NCBI GenBank assembly: GCA_004193595.1
Contig: RPGQ01000008.1
Location: 44,278 to 108,277, forward strand
DNA length: 64,000 bases
Source of the DNA: Desulfobacteraceae bacterium Eth-SRB2
GTDB lineage: Bacteria > Desulfobacterota > Desulfobacteria > Desulfobacterales > UBA11574
Direction of reading: 5' to 3'
The translations under genes were made by a program, and so were the position numbers. The notes below the pieces were generated by a model. That model worked only from the letters and a program-made list of their open reading frames with translations, was not told the DNA's origin and searched no databases. Below, in pieces: positions 29,271 to 39,617 of this stretch; position 1 is the first letter of the stretch, and the number at the start of each line of letters is the position of its first letter.

Positions 29271-29319
29271 TTCTATTTTTGCTTAATCCATCTATTTTTT
29301 TAAGAAGATTAAGTTTAAA

Positions 29320-29502
29320 ATGAATGGTTTTGCTGTCGTTTACAATCAACAAAATACCCTGGGTATGGAAAAAATGTTTAATTTGAAGCGACGATTAAAG
29401 ATAAAGAGTTAAAAAAAGCTCAGGGCAATTATCGCATGGTCTGGAGCAAGGAAGAACTGTATTATTTTAAAATCTTCATAGAACATTTTATTGAGAATTG
29501 AG
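29320..29502 (+). pseudogene. Internally deleted remnant of a second AsnB-like gene
   Basis: The remnant begins ATGAATGGTTTTGCTG (MNGFAVVYNQQN), homologous to the start of the AsnB-like gene at 22249. It jumps after ~20 codons to sequence matching its last ~45 codons (ATIKDKELKKAQGNY, then SKEELYYFKIFIEHF). About 440 codons are gone. Residue 2 is Asn, so this paralogue also lacked the glutaminase Cys. Confidence 0.85.
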
Positions 29503-29570
29503 ATAACATCTAATGGAATGTGATAAATTTTTCGGGTTGAAAAAGTGACTAACAATAGCTGAGGACAATC

Positions 29571-30092
29571 ATGAACCTGTTTGATTTAGGCATCATAATG
29601 ATTTTATGCTTTTGTCTGATAAGAGGTGTTTTCATAGGAATTATCAGGGGATTGTTTTCAATCACAGGGGTATTGGTCGGCTTCTTTGGAGCTTCAGCAT
29701 TTTACATGGAAGTTGCAGAGTCCTTATTATATTGGATGCCGGACGCTTCGTATGTCAACCTAATGAGTTTTCTCACTATTTTTTTTGGATTCTTTTTTAC
29801 GATCAGTATATTGGGACTGATTGTCAACTACTTGCTTAAAATCGACTTTTTGAGTTGGGTGAAACGCACTTTAGGCGCAGGCATCGGCATCATCAAAGGG
29901 ATATTGTTTGTTTCTGTATTGTTGCTTACTCTCACTGCGTTTCTCCCCAAGGGCGCAATTATTATTAAAGACTCGCTATTTTCTTCCTATGTTACCTTGT
30001 TGTCCGAGAAGATGGCCCGGATTGTTTCGAAAGATATGAAACATAAGTATGTGGCAAAAATAGAAGAATATAAAAAATCCTGGGAAAATTAA
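29571..30092 (+). CDS. CvpA-family membrane protein
   Basis: The 173-residue protein has four predicted membrane helices and the CvpA pattern (FDLGIIMILCFCLIRGVFIG at the start, then a conserved GxxxxG-type second helix and the LGAGIGIIKGILF segment). CvpA proteins are inner-membrane proteins of unclear role, linked to colicin V production and envelope or biofilm traits. The ATG at 29571 follows GCTGAGGA. A 5' fragment of the same gene lies at 23967, and a degenerate inverted copy at ~32793–33343. Confidence 0.8.
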   Translation: MNLFDLGIIMILCFCLIRGVFIGIIRGLFSITGVLVGFFGASAFYMEVAESLLYWMPDASYVNLMSFLTIFFGFFFTISILGLIVNYLLKIDFLSWVKRTLGAGIGIIKGILFVSVLLLTLTAFLPKGAIIIKDSLFSSYVTLLSEKMARIVSKDMKHKYVAKIEEYKKSWEN

Positions 30093-30133
30093 AAATAAAG
30101 CCCCATCTTTTTGGGTTTATGAAAGAGGACAAA

Positions 30134-30469
30134 ATGAAATTGGGAAGTGAATACAGACTGCGCACAATTAGTCAAAATACAACGCTTAATGTTGGCGAAT
30201 TGATCGATGACTGCCTGAATTTTTTGCACACATTAGTGCTTGGCCAAGATGCCGCAGAAAAGTTAGCAAAAACAGAACATAAATTGCATGAAATTGAAAA
30301 GATAAAAGACAACGATAAGACATATAAGTGCCAAAAAGAGATACTCTTCCAGGATATTTTCGATATTCTGGAAGATATTGCACCGGAGGGATGTTATTTT
30401 GGTACCCATCCCGGAGATTTCGGGCTCATCGGTTTTTGGGACAAAGCCTTGTTTTCTGTTACACACTAA
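30134..30469 (+). CDS. Hypothetical protein, 111 residues
   Basis: The product is not recognised. It is predicted soluble, largely helical, with an acidic mid-section (GQDAAEKLAKTEHKLHEIEK) that could form a coiled coil. The conserved-looking C-terminal end is EGCYFGTHPGDFGLIGFWD. ATG 30134 follows AGAGGA and is preferred to ATG 30119. It lies 41 bp after cvpA on the same strand and is retained, broken, in the inverted arm (~32416–32751). Confidence 0.5.
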   Translation: MKLGSEYRLRTISQNTTLNVGELIDDCLNFLHTLVLGQDAAEKLAKTEHKLHEIEKIKDNDKTYKCQKEILFQDIFDILEDIAPEGCYFGTHPGDFGLIGFWDKALFSVTH

Positions 30470-30514
30470 AAAATTCAAGGCAGCTTACCAGAGGGAAGAT
30501 AAAAGGAATACTTA

Positions 30515-30739
30515 ATGTTAAACAAACCTGACACACCAAAAAATCTTCGGGAAGCTTTTAACAGGTTAATGGGTTTGATTCCGGTTCCTTATCGGTACGA
30601 AAAAAATATTCAAAAGACTATATTGATATATCTAAAAGTTGAAGGCGAAGAGTTTGTACGCAATGGTATAGAACGTACGCGAGAACTTTTTACAGAAAAA
30701 TATCAAAAGCGGTTTCCTGAAAATCGAGATAAAACCTAA
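30515..30739 (+). CDS. Hypothetical protein, 74 residues
   Basis: A small soluble protein with no recognised domain. The mix of charged and aromatic residues (LREAFNRLMGLIPVPYRYEKN) suggests a compact helical fold. An AAAAGGA sequence lies upstream. It is 45 bp downstream of the 111-residue gene and may be co-transcribed. The following 100 bp hold an out-of-frame stretch coding one hydrophobic helix without a start, perhaps the end of a lost membrane gene. Confidence 0.4.
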   Translation: MLNKPDTPKNLREAFNRLMGLIPVPYRYEKNIQKTILIYLKVEGEEFVRNGIERTRELFTEKYQKRFPENRDKT

Positions 30740-30848
30740 ATGCCTCGACTTATATCACCTTAACACTTTTGTTCTGGCTGCTTTTACTGTCAATAGCGAT
30801 TATTGTCCGGTATTTTAAAATTTAAGACAGATTTGTTAAAAATAATAC

Positions 30849-31196
30849 ATGGAAAAATTATTTATGAAAACCATAACTCATGAAACTCCTTTCAAAAGTA
30901 CCTGTTGTTTATTTTATCTTAGTGTCATTGTGCTTTTTTATCTTGCAGGCCAATGGATATTTGCATTTCAAGTACATGCCGAAAACCATGCAAACCTGCA
31001 CCTCACCGCCGGCAAAGAATCGCATGAACCTCTTTCTTTAAAAATAAAGAGTAAAATAGAAAAAATTAATGAGCGGTTAAAAATAAGTGTTGCGGCCGAA
31101 ACCGAGCAAAACGCAAAACAGATGGGAGTAACACTGGCCCAATTACAGGAGCGCACAGCTAAACTTAGAAGTATAAAGGCTATATATGATTCATGA
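30849..31196 (+). pseudogene. 5' part of an MscS-like membrane protein gene, broken by an inversion
   Basis: The 115-codon frame encodes a hydrophobic signal or membrane segment (CCLFYLSVIVLFYLAG), then a helical stretch ending RSIKAIYD. The natural continuation (YERYLTALKREDSLKKEE) is present on the minus strand from ~31582 leftward. The gene therefore appears cut by inversion of 31188–31582 at the shared ATATATGA sequence. The long coiled-coil N-terminus resembles exported mechanosensitive-channel (MscS-type) proteins, but no channel domain is present, so the family call is tentative. Confidence 0.5.
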
Positions 31197-31582
31197 CAAT
31201 CAAGATTTGCCTCGGCCATTTCTTTTTCTATTTCGGCCTGGTTTAAATTCCATTGAAGGACAAGGATGTCTTTTTTATCTTCAAGGGTTTCGAGTTTTTC
31301 CTTTATACGGCGTAATGCTTTTTGGGCGCTATCGAGCGTGTTCTCAGCTTCTTGCGTCATTTTTTCGGCCAGTTTTAACGAAAGCTCACCGTTTTCTTTT
31401 CTGAGAAGTGGTGCTCAGCTTATTCAAAAAAAGATCATACAGGCTTAAAGAATAGGGGGGCTTTTGAGAAAGGCCTATCCCATGTTCGTCTTCTATGGTT
31501 TCTTTTAGAATGCTTTCTTCTTTTTTCAGAGAATCTTCTCTTTTTAAGGCCGTAAGATAGCGTTCATATATGAGTCTGTTGA
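31188..31582 (-). pseudogene. Inverted continuation of the MscS-like gene
   Basis: Read on the minus strand from ~31582, the sequence encodes IYERYLTALKREDSLKKEE and later KPPYSLSLYDLFLNKL. A frameshift follows, then a coiled coil (ENTLDSAQKALRRIKEKLETL, then AEIEKEMAEANLD). It joins smoothly to the plus-strand fragment ending at ~31187 if this segment is flipped. It forms most of the spacer between the two long inverted arms. Confidence 0.55.
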
Positions 31583-31715
31583 TTTAGTCAATTTTTTTAA
31601 AATTACAAAAACACGCAGCATTTATCATTCCTTTGCGTAAGATCGTCAAGATATGAGCCTCTGAGGGAGTCGATTTTTAGTAATTTTTTAAGTATAGTAA
31701 ATCAACAGAGTCATA
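31574..31715. repeat. Short palindromic element at the axis of the inverted duplication
   Basis: TATGAGTCTGTTGATTTAG (from 31577) is nearly the reverse complement of AGTAAATCAACAGAGTCATA (to ~31712). The pairing continues into AATTTTTTTAAAATTAC / GTAATTTTTTAAG. The ~140-bp hairpin-forming element lies beside the axis and may have primed the fold-back that created the long inverted repeat. Confidence 0.6.
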
Positions 31716-32792
31716 CTATAACTATACTTCTAAGTTTAGCTGTGCGCTCCTGTAGTGGGCCAGTGTTACTCCCATCTGTTTTGCGTTTTGCTCGGTTTCG
31801 GCCGCAACATTTTAACCACTTCATTAATTTTTCTATTTTACTCTTTATTTTTAAAGAAAGAGGTTACCGTGCGATTCTTTGCCGGCGGTGGTGCAGGTTG
31901 CATGGTTTTCGGCATGTGGCGAAATTGCAGTATCCATTGGCCTGCAAGATAAAAAAGCACAATGTACTAAGATAAAATAAAACAACAGGTACTTTTTGAA
32001 GAGTTTCATGAGTTATGGTTTTCATAAATGAATTTTTTTTCCATGTATTATTTTAACAAATCTGTCTTAAATTTGCAAATACCAGGATAATATTAATCGC
32101 TATTGACGAGTAAAAGCAGCCAGAACCATTTATTAAGGTGATATAAGTCGAGGCATTTAGGTTTTATCTCCGGTTTTTCAGGGAAACCGCCGCTTTTGAT
32201 ATTTTTTCTGTAAAAGTTCTGCATTACGTTCTATATACCATTGCGTACAAACTCTTCTTCGCCTTCAACTTTTAAGATATATCAATATAGTCTTTTGAAT
32301 TTCATTACCGATAAGGAACCGGAATCAAAACCCATTAACCTGTTTAAAGCTTCAGAGATTTTTCCGGTATTAATGGGTTTGGAACACAGCATTAAAGTAA
32401 TTCCTTTTATCTTCCCTCTGGTAAAGCTGCCTTGAGATTTTTGAGGTGTGTAACAGAAAGCAAGGGGCGCATTAAAACCGATGAAGACCCGAATCTCCGG
32501 GATGGGTACCGGAATAACATCCCTCCGGTGCAATATCTTCAGGAATAATAGAAACTAATCACCGGAAGGTAATGCTTTGGCACTTATCAATATTAATCGC
32601 CCACATCGTTGTCTTTTTTATCTTTTCAGTTTCGTACGTTTGTATTGTTCTGTTTTGCTAGCTTTTTCTGCATCTTGGCCGAAGCACTAATGTGTGCAAA
32701 AATTCCGGAGCGATCATCGATCAATTCCTTGGCATTGGCGTTGTATTTTGACTAATTGTGTGCCGCGTCTGTGATTCACTTCCCCAATTTCA

Positions 32793-33343
32793 TTTTGTCC
32801 TCTTTCATAAACCCAAAAGATGGGGCTTTATTTTTAATTTTCCAAGTTTTTTTTTTTATATTCTTACCTATTTTTTGCCACATACTTTATGTTTCGCCTC
32901 CTTTCAATCCGGGCCATCTTCTCGGACAACAAGGTAACATAGGAAAATAAGCGAGTCTTTAACTCCAGCCGTTGCGCCCTTGGGGAGAAACGCAGTGAGA
33001 GTGGCAACAATACAGAAACAAAACAATATCCCTTTGATGATGCCGATGCCTGCGCCTAAAGTGCCGATTTCACCCAACTCAAAGTCGATTTGAAAGTAGT
33101 TGACAATCAGTCCCAATATGCTGATCGTAAAAGAATCCAAAAAATAGTGAGAAAACTCATTAGGTTGACATACGAAGCGTCCGGCATGTTAATATAATAG
33201 GACTCTTACGCTTCCATGTAAAATGCTGAAGCTCAAAGAAGCCGACCAATACCCTGTGATTGAAACTTAATCCCTGATAATTCCTGAAAACACCTCTTAT
33301 CAGACAAAATAAAATCCGTTATGATGCCTAAATCAAACAGGTT
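32793..33343 (-). pseudogene. Degenerate inverted copy of cvpA
   Basis: Reverse complement of 29571–30092 with several indels; pieces such as FTISILGLIVNYF and GAGIGIIKGILF survive in different frames. It is no longer a single reading frame. Confidence 0.8.
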
Positions 33344-33639
33344 CATGATTGTCCTCAGCTATTGTTAGTCCTTTTTCAGCCCGAAATTTATCACATTCAG
33401 ATGTTATCTCGAGATTCTCAATGAAATGTTCTATGAAGATTTTTAAAATAATACAGTTAATTTCCTTGCTCCAGACCGTACGATAATTGCCTGAGCTTTT
33501 AACTCTTTATCTTTAATCGTCGCTTCAAAATTAAACATTTTTTCCATACCCAGAATTTATTTTGTTGATTGTAAACGACAACCAAAACCATTCATTTTAA
33601 GCTTAATCTTCTTAAAATAGATGGATTAAGCAAGTAGAA

Positions 33640-34122
33640 TTAAAAAACTCTGTATCTTCTCTCAACATTTCTGCCATATCGGTTTTCAAATTGAATTCGG
33701 GTTCACTGCGGCCGAAGTGCCCATAAGCTGCGGTTTACGATAGATTGGCCGCAGGCAAATTAGCTATTCAATAATTACTGCGGGTCTTAAATTAAAATTT
33801 TTCTTTGATAATTTCTTTACCCGATGTTTTGGGGATTACACCGGTTCCCATTCGTTAACATTACAGGGGCAGGTTCACTAACTACACCGATGGGTGAAGC
33901 GATCGGATACCTTTTGGCATTATTGCCGAGCCGTGTATGAAGAACCGCTGCGGTCAACCTTGAGACGTCTTTGCGGAAAAGCACACCCGCCGTGGATTCC
34001 ATAACCGCCATAAAGTATCAGCGATATTTTACGTCCGGTAAGACCGCAGTCACCCATAAGGCGCGGTAACGAAGATTTGCCGTTGGCTTTGATGGAATAA
34101 CGGGCGCTGGCATCGGTCATCT
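33640..34122 (-). pseudogene. metK: Degenerate inverted copy of the metK remnant
   Basis: It begins [17 protein letters not shown] at 34120 and keeps [11 protein letters not shown] and YGGYGIHGG, with extra frameshifts. The same in-frame TAG seen in the left copy is retained, so the duplication (real or artefactual) happened after that mutation. Confidence 0.8.
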
Positions 34123-34365
34123 CAGGGTATTACCTCTATATTTCTATGGTTTTTCAATATTTTTAAATCCTACCAAATAGTGACCTTTAAACCGAAGCGC
34201 ATGTTCATCTTTGGTGATATATTCGATTTTTGTATCCATCATGGCTGATTCTGATGAAATAGAGTTGTAGTATTTCATATTGGTAATGTCGTCCTTTTTA
34301 AGCTGTTTAATATCTTTGAAGGTTCCTTTACCATTATAAACATTGACTTTGAGGTTTCGTCTTAT

Positions 34366-35372
34366 ATTAAAGAGCGCACAGAATTGTTTGGCGGGACATT
34401 AACGATTATGTCCGCCCCTAAAAAAGGGACTGTTATACGGGCATTGTGGCAAATTGAATAAAGTTTGAGCTACTTGGTAACAAGTCCTTTTTCGATAGCA
34501 TAAGCCGCTATCGCCGCTGCACTGTGCAAATTTAATTTATTCATAATATTCGAACGGTGTTTGTCCACCGTTTTAGGGCTGATACAAAGGATATCACCAA
34601 TTTCAACACTTGAATGAGCTTCGCCCACCAGTTTCAACACCTCTTTTTCTCAGCATCAAGAAGAGACCGAAGCCCTTGGCGAACCAGAGTTTGGTCTTCA
34701 ACAACGATAATTTTTTTAACATTTACCATAGTGCTATTATTGGCCTTGAGATTTTATGCCCCCCTTTGATTAAAGGGCATCATCCATCTTGCAAGTTTTA
34801 GATAATCTGCAGTTAAATTAAAAAAAATAATTAAAAGCGTGAACTGAAATACATAATTTTCCCCATACACGATAAAGGTTAATTGAGTTAAGTTGGATTA
34901 AAAAAACAATGTTAAAAAAATAAACTTAGCTTACCATCCACACTTCTAATATAAGTGGTACCTATTGGGAGCACAATGTTCAAAATATTAATTGTCGAAA
35001 ATGATATCAAATTGTGCCGGAAAATAAAAGTGATTTTAGAATTAAAATTTCCTTTTGTGACAGCCACGGAAGCATCCAGCGCAGAAGAGACATTAAAACA
35101 GATCAAGCAACACCAACCCGAATTTATCCTTATGGACATTCGCCTGGAAAAGCAAAACGGCTTGGAACTGGTCAAAAAAATAAAATATGGATTCCCAAAT
35201 ACTGTCATTACGATTAACAGCAATTACGACTCTCCGGAATATCGGGCTGAAGCAGCGCAAAATGGTGCAAATTATTTTCTCTCCAAAACAACAAACACTA
35301 TTCAAGACTTATTTGAACTAGTGAAGTTGGTTCATTCCGGTGGAGCCTTGTAAATTTAAATCAAACTCATCA
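34366..35372 (+). repeat. Near-identical direct copy of 26965–28368 inside the inverted arm
   Basis: The segment matches the left arm in the same orientation: 26965–~27250 fused to ~27642–28368, with ~397 bp deleted at the shared TTTTTC. By eye only one substitution is seen (GTGTAA to GTGCAA). It includes the end of the kinase gene and pieces of the LuxR regulator. The surrounding right arm is inverted and much less similar, so this patch has a separate origin. Confidence 0.85.
34976..35353 (+). CDS. Second copy of the receiver-only response regulator
   Basis: The reading frame and protein are identical to 27972–28349 (125 residues, Asp54 receiver), with the same upstream sequence. It is intact only because it lies in the near-identical direct patch. 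If that patch is an assembly error, this is not a separate gene. Confidence 0.5.
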   Translation: MFKILIVENDIKLCRKIKVILELKFPFVTATEASSAEETLKQIKQHQPEFILMDIRLEKQNGLELVKKIKYGFPNTVITINSNYDSPEYRAEAAQNGANYFLSKTTNTIQDLFELVKLVHSGGAL

Positions 35373-35800
35373 GTATCCAAAACAAAATCTTGGCGTTGAC
35401 ATTTCACAGTTCGAATACATCCTGGAAGCATTTAAATCCGGCGTAGATGGGTATTGTTTAAAAGGATTCACACATCGAACTTTTATGCAATTAAAGTATT
35501 TTTGAAAAAAGGGAAGTTACATTAGCCCATCATTTCCAGTAAAGTTTTGGAAGGATATCTCGAAGGTCGAAAAAATAAAAGGAAAAGACGACATGGGAAA
35601 CCTTGACACAAGCGTGAAAAGAGGTGTTGAAACTGGTGGGCGAAGCTCGACAAGTGTTGAAATTGGTGATATCCTTTTATTTATCAGCCTAAAACGGTGG
35701 ACAAAACACCGTTCGAATATTATGAATAAATTAAATTTACACGAAGTGCGGCGGCGATAGCGTATGCTATCGAAAAGGACTTGTTACCAAGTAGCTCAAA

Positions 35801-37065
35801 CTTTATTCAATTTGCCACAATGCCCGTATAACAGTCCTTTTTGGGGCGGACATAATCGTTAATGTCCGCCAAACAATTCCTGTGCGCTCTTTAATGTTAT
35901 CGAGGCCAAAATTCCGCTCACAACTTTCTTTTTCCTGAATTTCGTTTAAGATTTAAATCCCACGCCATTATCTTCAACGATCGAAAGCACTATTCGCTTA
36001 TCGGTTTGTTTTTAAAGATATGTTTACTTTATCCGCAGCTGTGCTTGGCTATATTATTCATGGCTTCCTGCAATATCCGGTAAACTAAAATTTTTTAAGG
36101 AATCCTGAAGACCTGATCCTCTTGGATTCTAATTTGGCTTTCAATATCAGGTCCACGAATGTTCCTTAAATTCACGACACAAACTCGTATACTTGGCCTT
36201 AAAGTCCTAAATCATCAAAGAATCGAAGTGTAAATTTCCACGAGGTAAATTCGCTGCGTTTTCCATACAACCGATGTCGTAAACGGTAGAAGTAAATCGT
36301 CAAAGAGTTGACCAGATCCATCAGGCAAATTAATTTCAGGATATCATTTTCAAGGCTGTATTTAATCGCCGTCAGTTTTCCGCCAATGCTGTCATGCAGT
36401 TCCTGAGGATACAAGTTTCCGTTCGGATTCTGGGCATCAACAAGCTTTGAGGACAAATCAGCGCATGGCATTCTCCACTCGTTTTGTGTGCTGATATATC
36501 AGCAGCCGAGATCAACTGCCCAATGATTTTGCCGTCACTGTCATGCAAGTCTGAACTGTTATTAGACCCCAGAATTGTTGCCGTTTTTGTCAGAAATGGT
36601 AATTCGATACCTTCCAATGGTACATAGGCGCTAATAACAATTGGAAATCATTTTAAACGAATCGATGACTCCTTGTAGCCAGTAAGCGAATGGATATTAT
36701 TTTGATTTTAACAATTCCGCTTCACTCCAGCCGACCATATTACAGAATGCCTGGTTGACATAAATTTGGTGACCTTCCACATCAATTCCGGCAATACCTG
36801 CTGGAATAGAATCCTCAATTGCTTTTCGGAAAATATGTTCCGCTATCAATACTTGTTCAACCGCTTTTTTCCTTAGCATCTTCTTGCTCGATCACCTCAA
36901 CAGCCATTTCCGGTTCAGAATTATCCTTATTCGGCCCGTCTTGTTTTCTCCAAGGATTTTTTTACACTTTGCTTCAGCTTGATTATAGGTTACATCCCTT
37001 TTCTTTGAATTTTTGCGACTTTTTTTTCTCCTGAATTCTTCATACAGGTTGGCTTGCTGGCCATC
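35801..37065 (-). pseudogene. Degenerate inverted copy of the PAS histidine kinase
   Basis: Fragments in shifting frames match the left-arm kinase: HIFRKAIEDSIPAGIAGI, the SDLHDSDGKIIGQL strand and LHDSIGGKLTAIKYSLE. Many one-base indels break it. Just before it (~35374–35800, plus strand) is a degenerate piece of the LuxR-type regulator gene. Confidence 0.8.
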
Positions 37066-37604
37066 ATCAAATCCTCGAAATCTGAAAAATCATATGCTAC
37101 AGCCTATAGGATGGCCGAGGATTTCATATATCACGAGTGAAATACACTGGTTTATACTCCTATGGGTATATTTGATTTCAGCATATAACTGTTATCATTT
37201 TTTAAGGAATTTTCAAAAGGCAACAAAACTGCAATTATAATCGCATATGAACAGAATGTCCGGCGTCTAATCAATCAGAATATGTTAAGGAATTCCCGGT
37301 ATAATACCACAGCGATGTTTAAATACATATTAGTCTCCTATTAATAATTTCTTACAATTTTTTATATATATGCAAAATATATAAAATGTCTGAAAAAAGA
37401 TCGTCTGGTATTCAAGCTCGCAGCCAGCTGAAGCGCTCGAAATCTCGAAATATTTTTCTGATAGTTATCATACATGACTTCATCATCCAAATGCATAATT
37501 TTACTTGATACGATCAACACGATCTATGTATTTATATTAAAATGTATTAAAAAGAAAACGAGTTTTTCTGACATGGATATGACCCAAAAATCGATAAAGG
37601 GAGT

Positions 37605-38025
37605 CCATATAGAGAAAGGCAAAGAGGGACACAGTCCGGGTGCACATAACCGGTAACCTGGATGACGGAACCGAGTTCGCAACAACTGAAGTGCCGATGG
37701 AATTAACAATTGGCGAGGGCATGCGCATTTCCGCTTTACAGCAAAGCGCTCTCGGTATGGCGGCTGGAGAAAAAGACAGTCCGATTGGGGTCTAACCAAG
37801 CATTTGGAGAAAACGCCCTGAACTTATCTGGCAGATTCCTCATGCTTACAATCCCGGACGATATTGACCTTACCGTTGGAACTCAGTTACGGTCGGCCCC
37901 AAAGGGGAGGGATCCGGTCAAGTTACAGTAATAGATATATCCTACGGAGCAGGTCACTATAGACGCTAGCCCTCCATTTGCTGGACAAGCTTTAACCTTT
38001 GATATCAAACGTGAAATTGTATAAA
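37605..38025 (+). pseudogene. Degenerate inverted copy of the FKBP gene
   Basis: The sequence follows the left-arm FKBP gene with lost bases in homopolymers (for example seven A to five A near 37775), a 5-bp loss in the EGEV codons, and other indels. LTIGEGMRISALQQSALGM survives in one frame. Confidence 0.8.
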
Positions 38026-38249
38026 TAATATCTCGGGTAGGATAAGCAATTATCGTCCCCACCCACCATTGCCACTTATAGTTCGATGTTCAATAACTTG
38101 TAGCCCGTTTAGTATGAAACATTTAGGTTTATAAATTACGTACTTTCATGGCTTAATGCGGCTATCAGAAGTTTCGGTAAAACAATCAATCAGAAATCGT
38201 TGATTGACGTTTTAAATTCATGATTTTTAACCTGTTATTAAAATTCACT

Positions 38250-38785
38250 AATGAAATTAGATACAAATAGGTACAAGTTTACTTAGAACTTTTTCATCTT
38301 TTTGATCTATTTCCACATCACCTTAAACTCCTTAATATATGCACAGAGTCCTAATCTAAAACTTCGAATAGATTGTAAAGGGAAATAATTTACTAACCAT
38401 ATCGGCACAAGATGCTGATCTAAAAAGTTCTTTAAAACTCGCAGATAAAACAGGTGTTTATGTTAGATTCCCAAATTCTTTTAAAACAAATAACAATTAC
38501 AAGATATACTGGTCTTTCTCTTAAAAAGAAACATTATCAAAGGCTTTTAAAGGGGTATGAATTAATGCAATAATCTATTCCTGGTTCAAGAATCGAGCTA
38601 TTGTTTCAGAAGTTTTAGTATATAATGAAGTCGAAAAGGTCAAGAACATCAAGCCGATCAAGACCTCGTGAGAAACAAATGGCCAGTAGAATAAGATATT
38701 ATGAAGACGACTTGAGTCCCTGAAGAAGAAATTGTCAAAGTCAATAAGAATAGCGAAAGACTAGGTAAAGCGCTTCTATTTAAGG
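38250..38785 (+). pseudogene. Degenerate inverted copy of the STN-domain gene, 3' end missing
   Basis: Reverse-complement match to 24092–24620 with many indels, ending near 38785 where the inverted arm stops. The last ~15 codons of the left copy are not duplicated. Confidence 0.75.
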
Positions 38786-38924
38786 CAAGATTGTAATAAT
38801 TGTTAATATTACAAGTCGCCACGAAAATTTTTCTTTAAATGTCAAGCAAAAAATTCACTTTTTTTCATTTTTTTACCGTCTTTAATGTATGCAAAAACCT
38901 AACCGGACATTACTGAGGAAAAGG

Positions 38925-39419
38925 ATGTATATGAAGAAAAGGATTCTGTTAATTGTAATGTTTGTTGGAGCTACTTTCCTTCTTGCTTCTGACGGTTTAT
39001 ATGCCGGAACAGAAGTAAAAGATGAGATCAGGATGGAAAACCATGCCTATGACGAACATAAAAAGAGTATACCCGTATTTACACATAAAAAGCATGCGAC
39101 GGAATACACAGCGAAAAATCCTGACCTTTTCAAAAACGGTTGCGGTGAATGTCACCATGATGATGATAATAAACCGCTTAAGGAGCTACAAGAAGGTGAC
39201 GAAGTTCAGAACTGTATTGAGTGCCACAAAAAACCTGCATATATGCGAGGTAAAAAGGCAAAAGGGTTAACCAAGGAACAAAAGCTCGAATACCACGCCA
39301 ATGCCATCCATTATAATTGCAAGGGCTGCCATAAGCTGTTTAACAAAAAGATGAAGCTGAAATCCAAAGACAAGGGTGCCGCACCGAGAACATGCAAGCA
39401 GTGCCATCCTAAACAATAA
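38925..39419 (+). CDS. Class III cytochrome c (tetraheme cytochrome c3 family)
   Basis: The ~164-residue precursor has a signal peptide (KKRILLIVMFVGATFLLA, cleavage near YAG), placing it in the periplasm. Four CxxCH heme-binding motifs follow: CGECH, CIECH, CKGCH and CKQCH. Additional His residues (FTHKKHATEY) provide the sixth ligands. Tetraheme cytochrome c3 shuttles electrons from periplasmic hydrogenases or formate dehydrogenases to membrane complexes in sulfate reducers. ATG 38925 has GAGGAAAAGG upstream; ATG 38931 two codons later is equally possible. It stands alone right after the inverted arm. Confidence 0.92.
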   Translation: MYMKKRILLIVMFVGATFLLASDGLYAGTEVKDEIRMENHAYDEHKKSIPVFTHKKHATEYTAKNPDLFKNGCGECHHDDDNKPLKELQEGDEVQNCIECHKKPAYMRGKKAKGLTKEQKLEYHANAIHYNCKGCHKLFNKKMKLKSKDKGAAPRTCKQCHPKQ

Positions 39420-39617
39420 AAAATAATAATGGAAAACGTGCCATTCGGATTAGGATAAAGAACTTTTGTCTGTAATGAATTTCCCTACATCCCCCTGAAG
39501 GAGATGGAACTCTTGACTGCCATAACAACTCATAAGTAAAGAAATTTTGGGAGAAATTACGGTCGTTTTAGTATTCTATTAAAATATGCATAAAAAGCCG
39601 AAAGGAAAATTCCTTGG

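Larger units (their letters stand above)
24092..31185. repeat. Left arm of a ~7-kb inverted duplication
   Basis: Nearly every segment here recurs in reverse complement in 31720–38785 with the same order, about an axis near 31.44 kb. This arm carries the intact reading frames; the other arm carries indel-broken versions. Matching landmarks include the FKBP gene (24840–25268 against 37605–38025), the kinase gene (25813–27060 against ~35801–37065) and cvpA (29571–30092 against ~32793–33343). Confidence 0.9.
31720..38785. repeat. Right arm of the ~7-kb inverted duplication, degenerate
   Basis: This is the reverse complement of 24092–31185 with frequent one-base indels, homopolymer shortening and occasional substitutions, so that every long gene is frameshifted. 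Besides the remnants listed separately, it holds inverted remnants of the 115-codon gene (~31740–32040), the 74-residue gene (~32146–32370), the 111-residue gene (~32416–32751), the AsnB remnant (~33415–33600) and the PilZ-like gene (~34130–34355). The error style resembles uncorrected long-read sequence more than natural gene decay. Confidence 0.85.
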
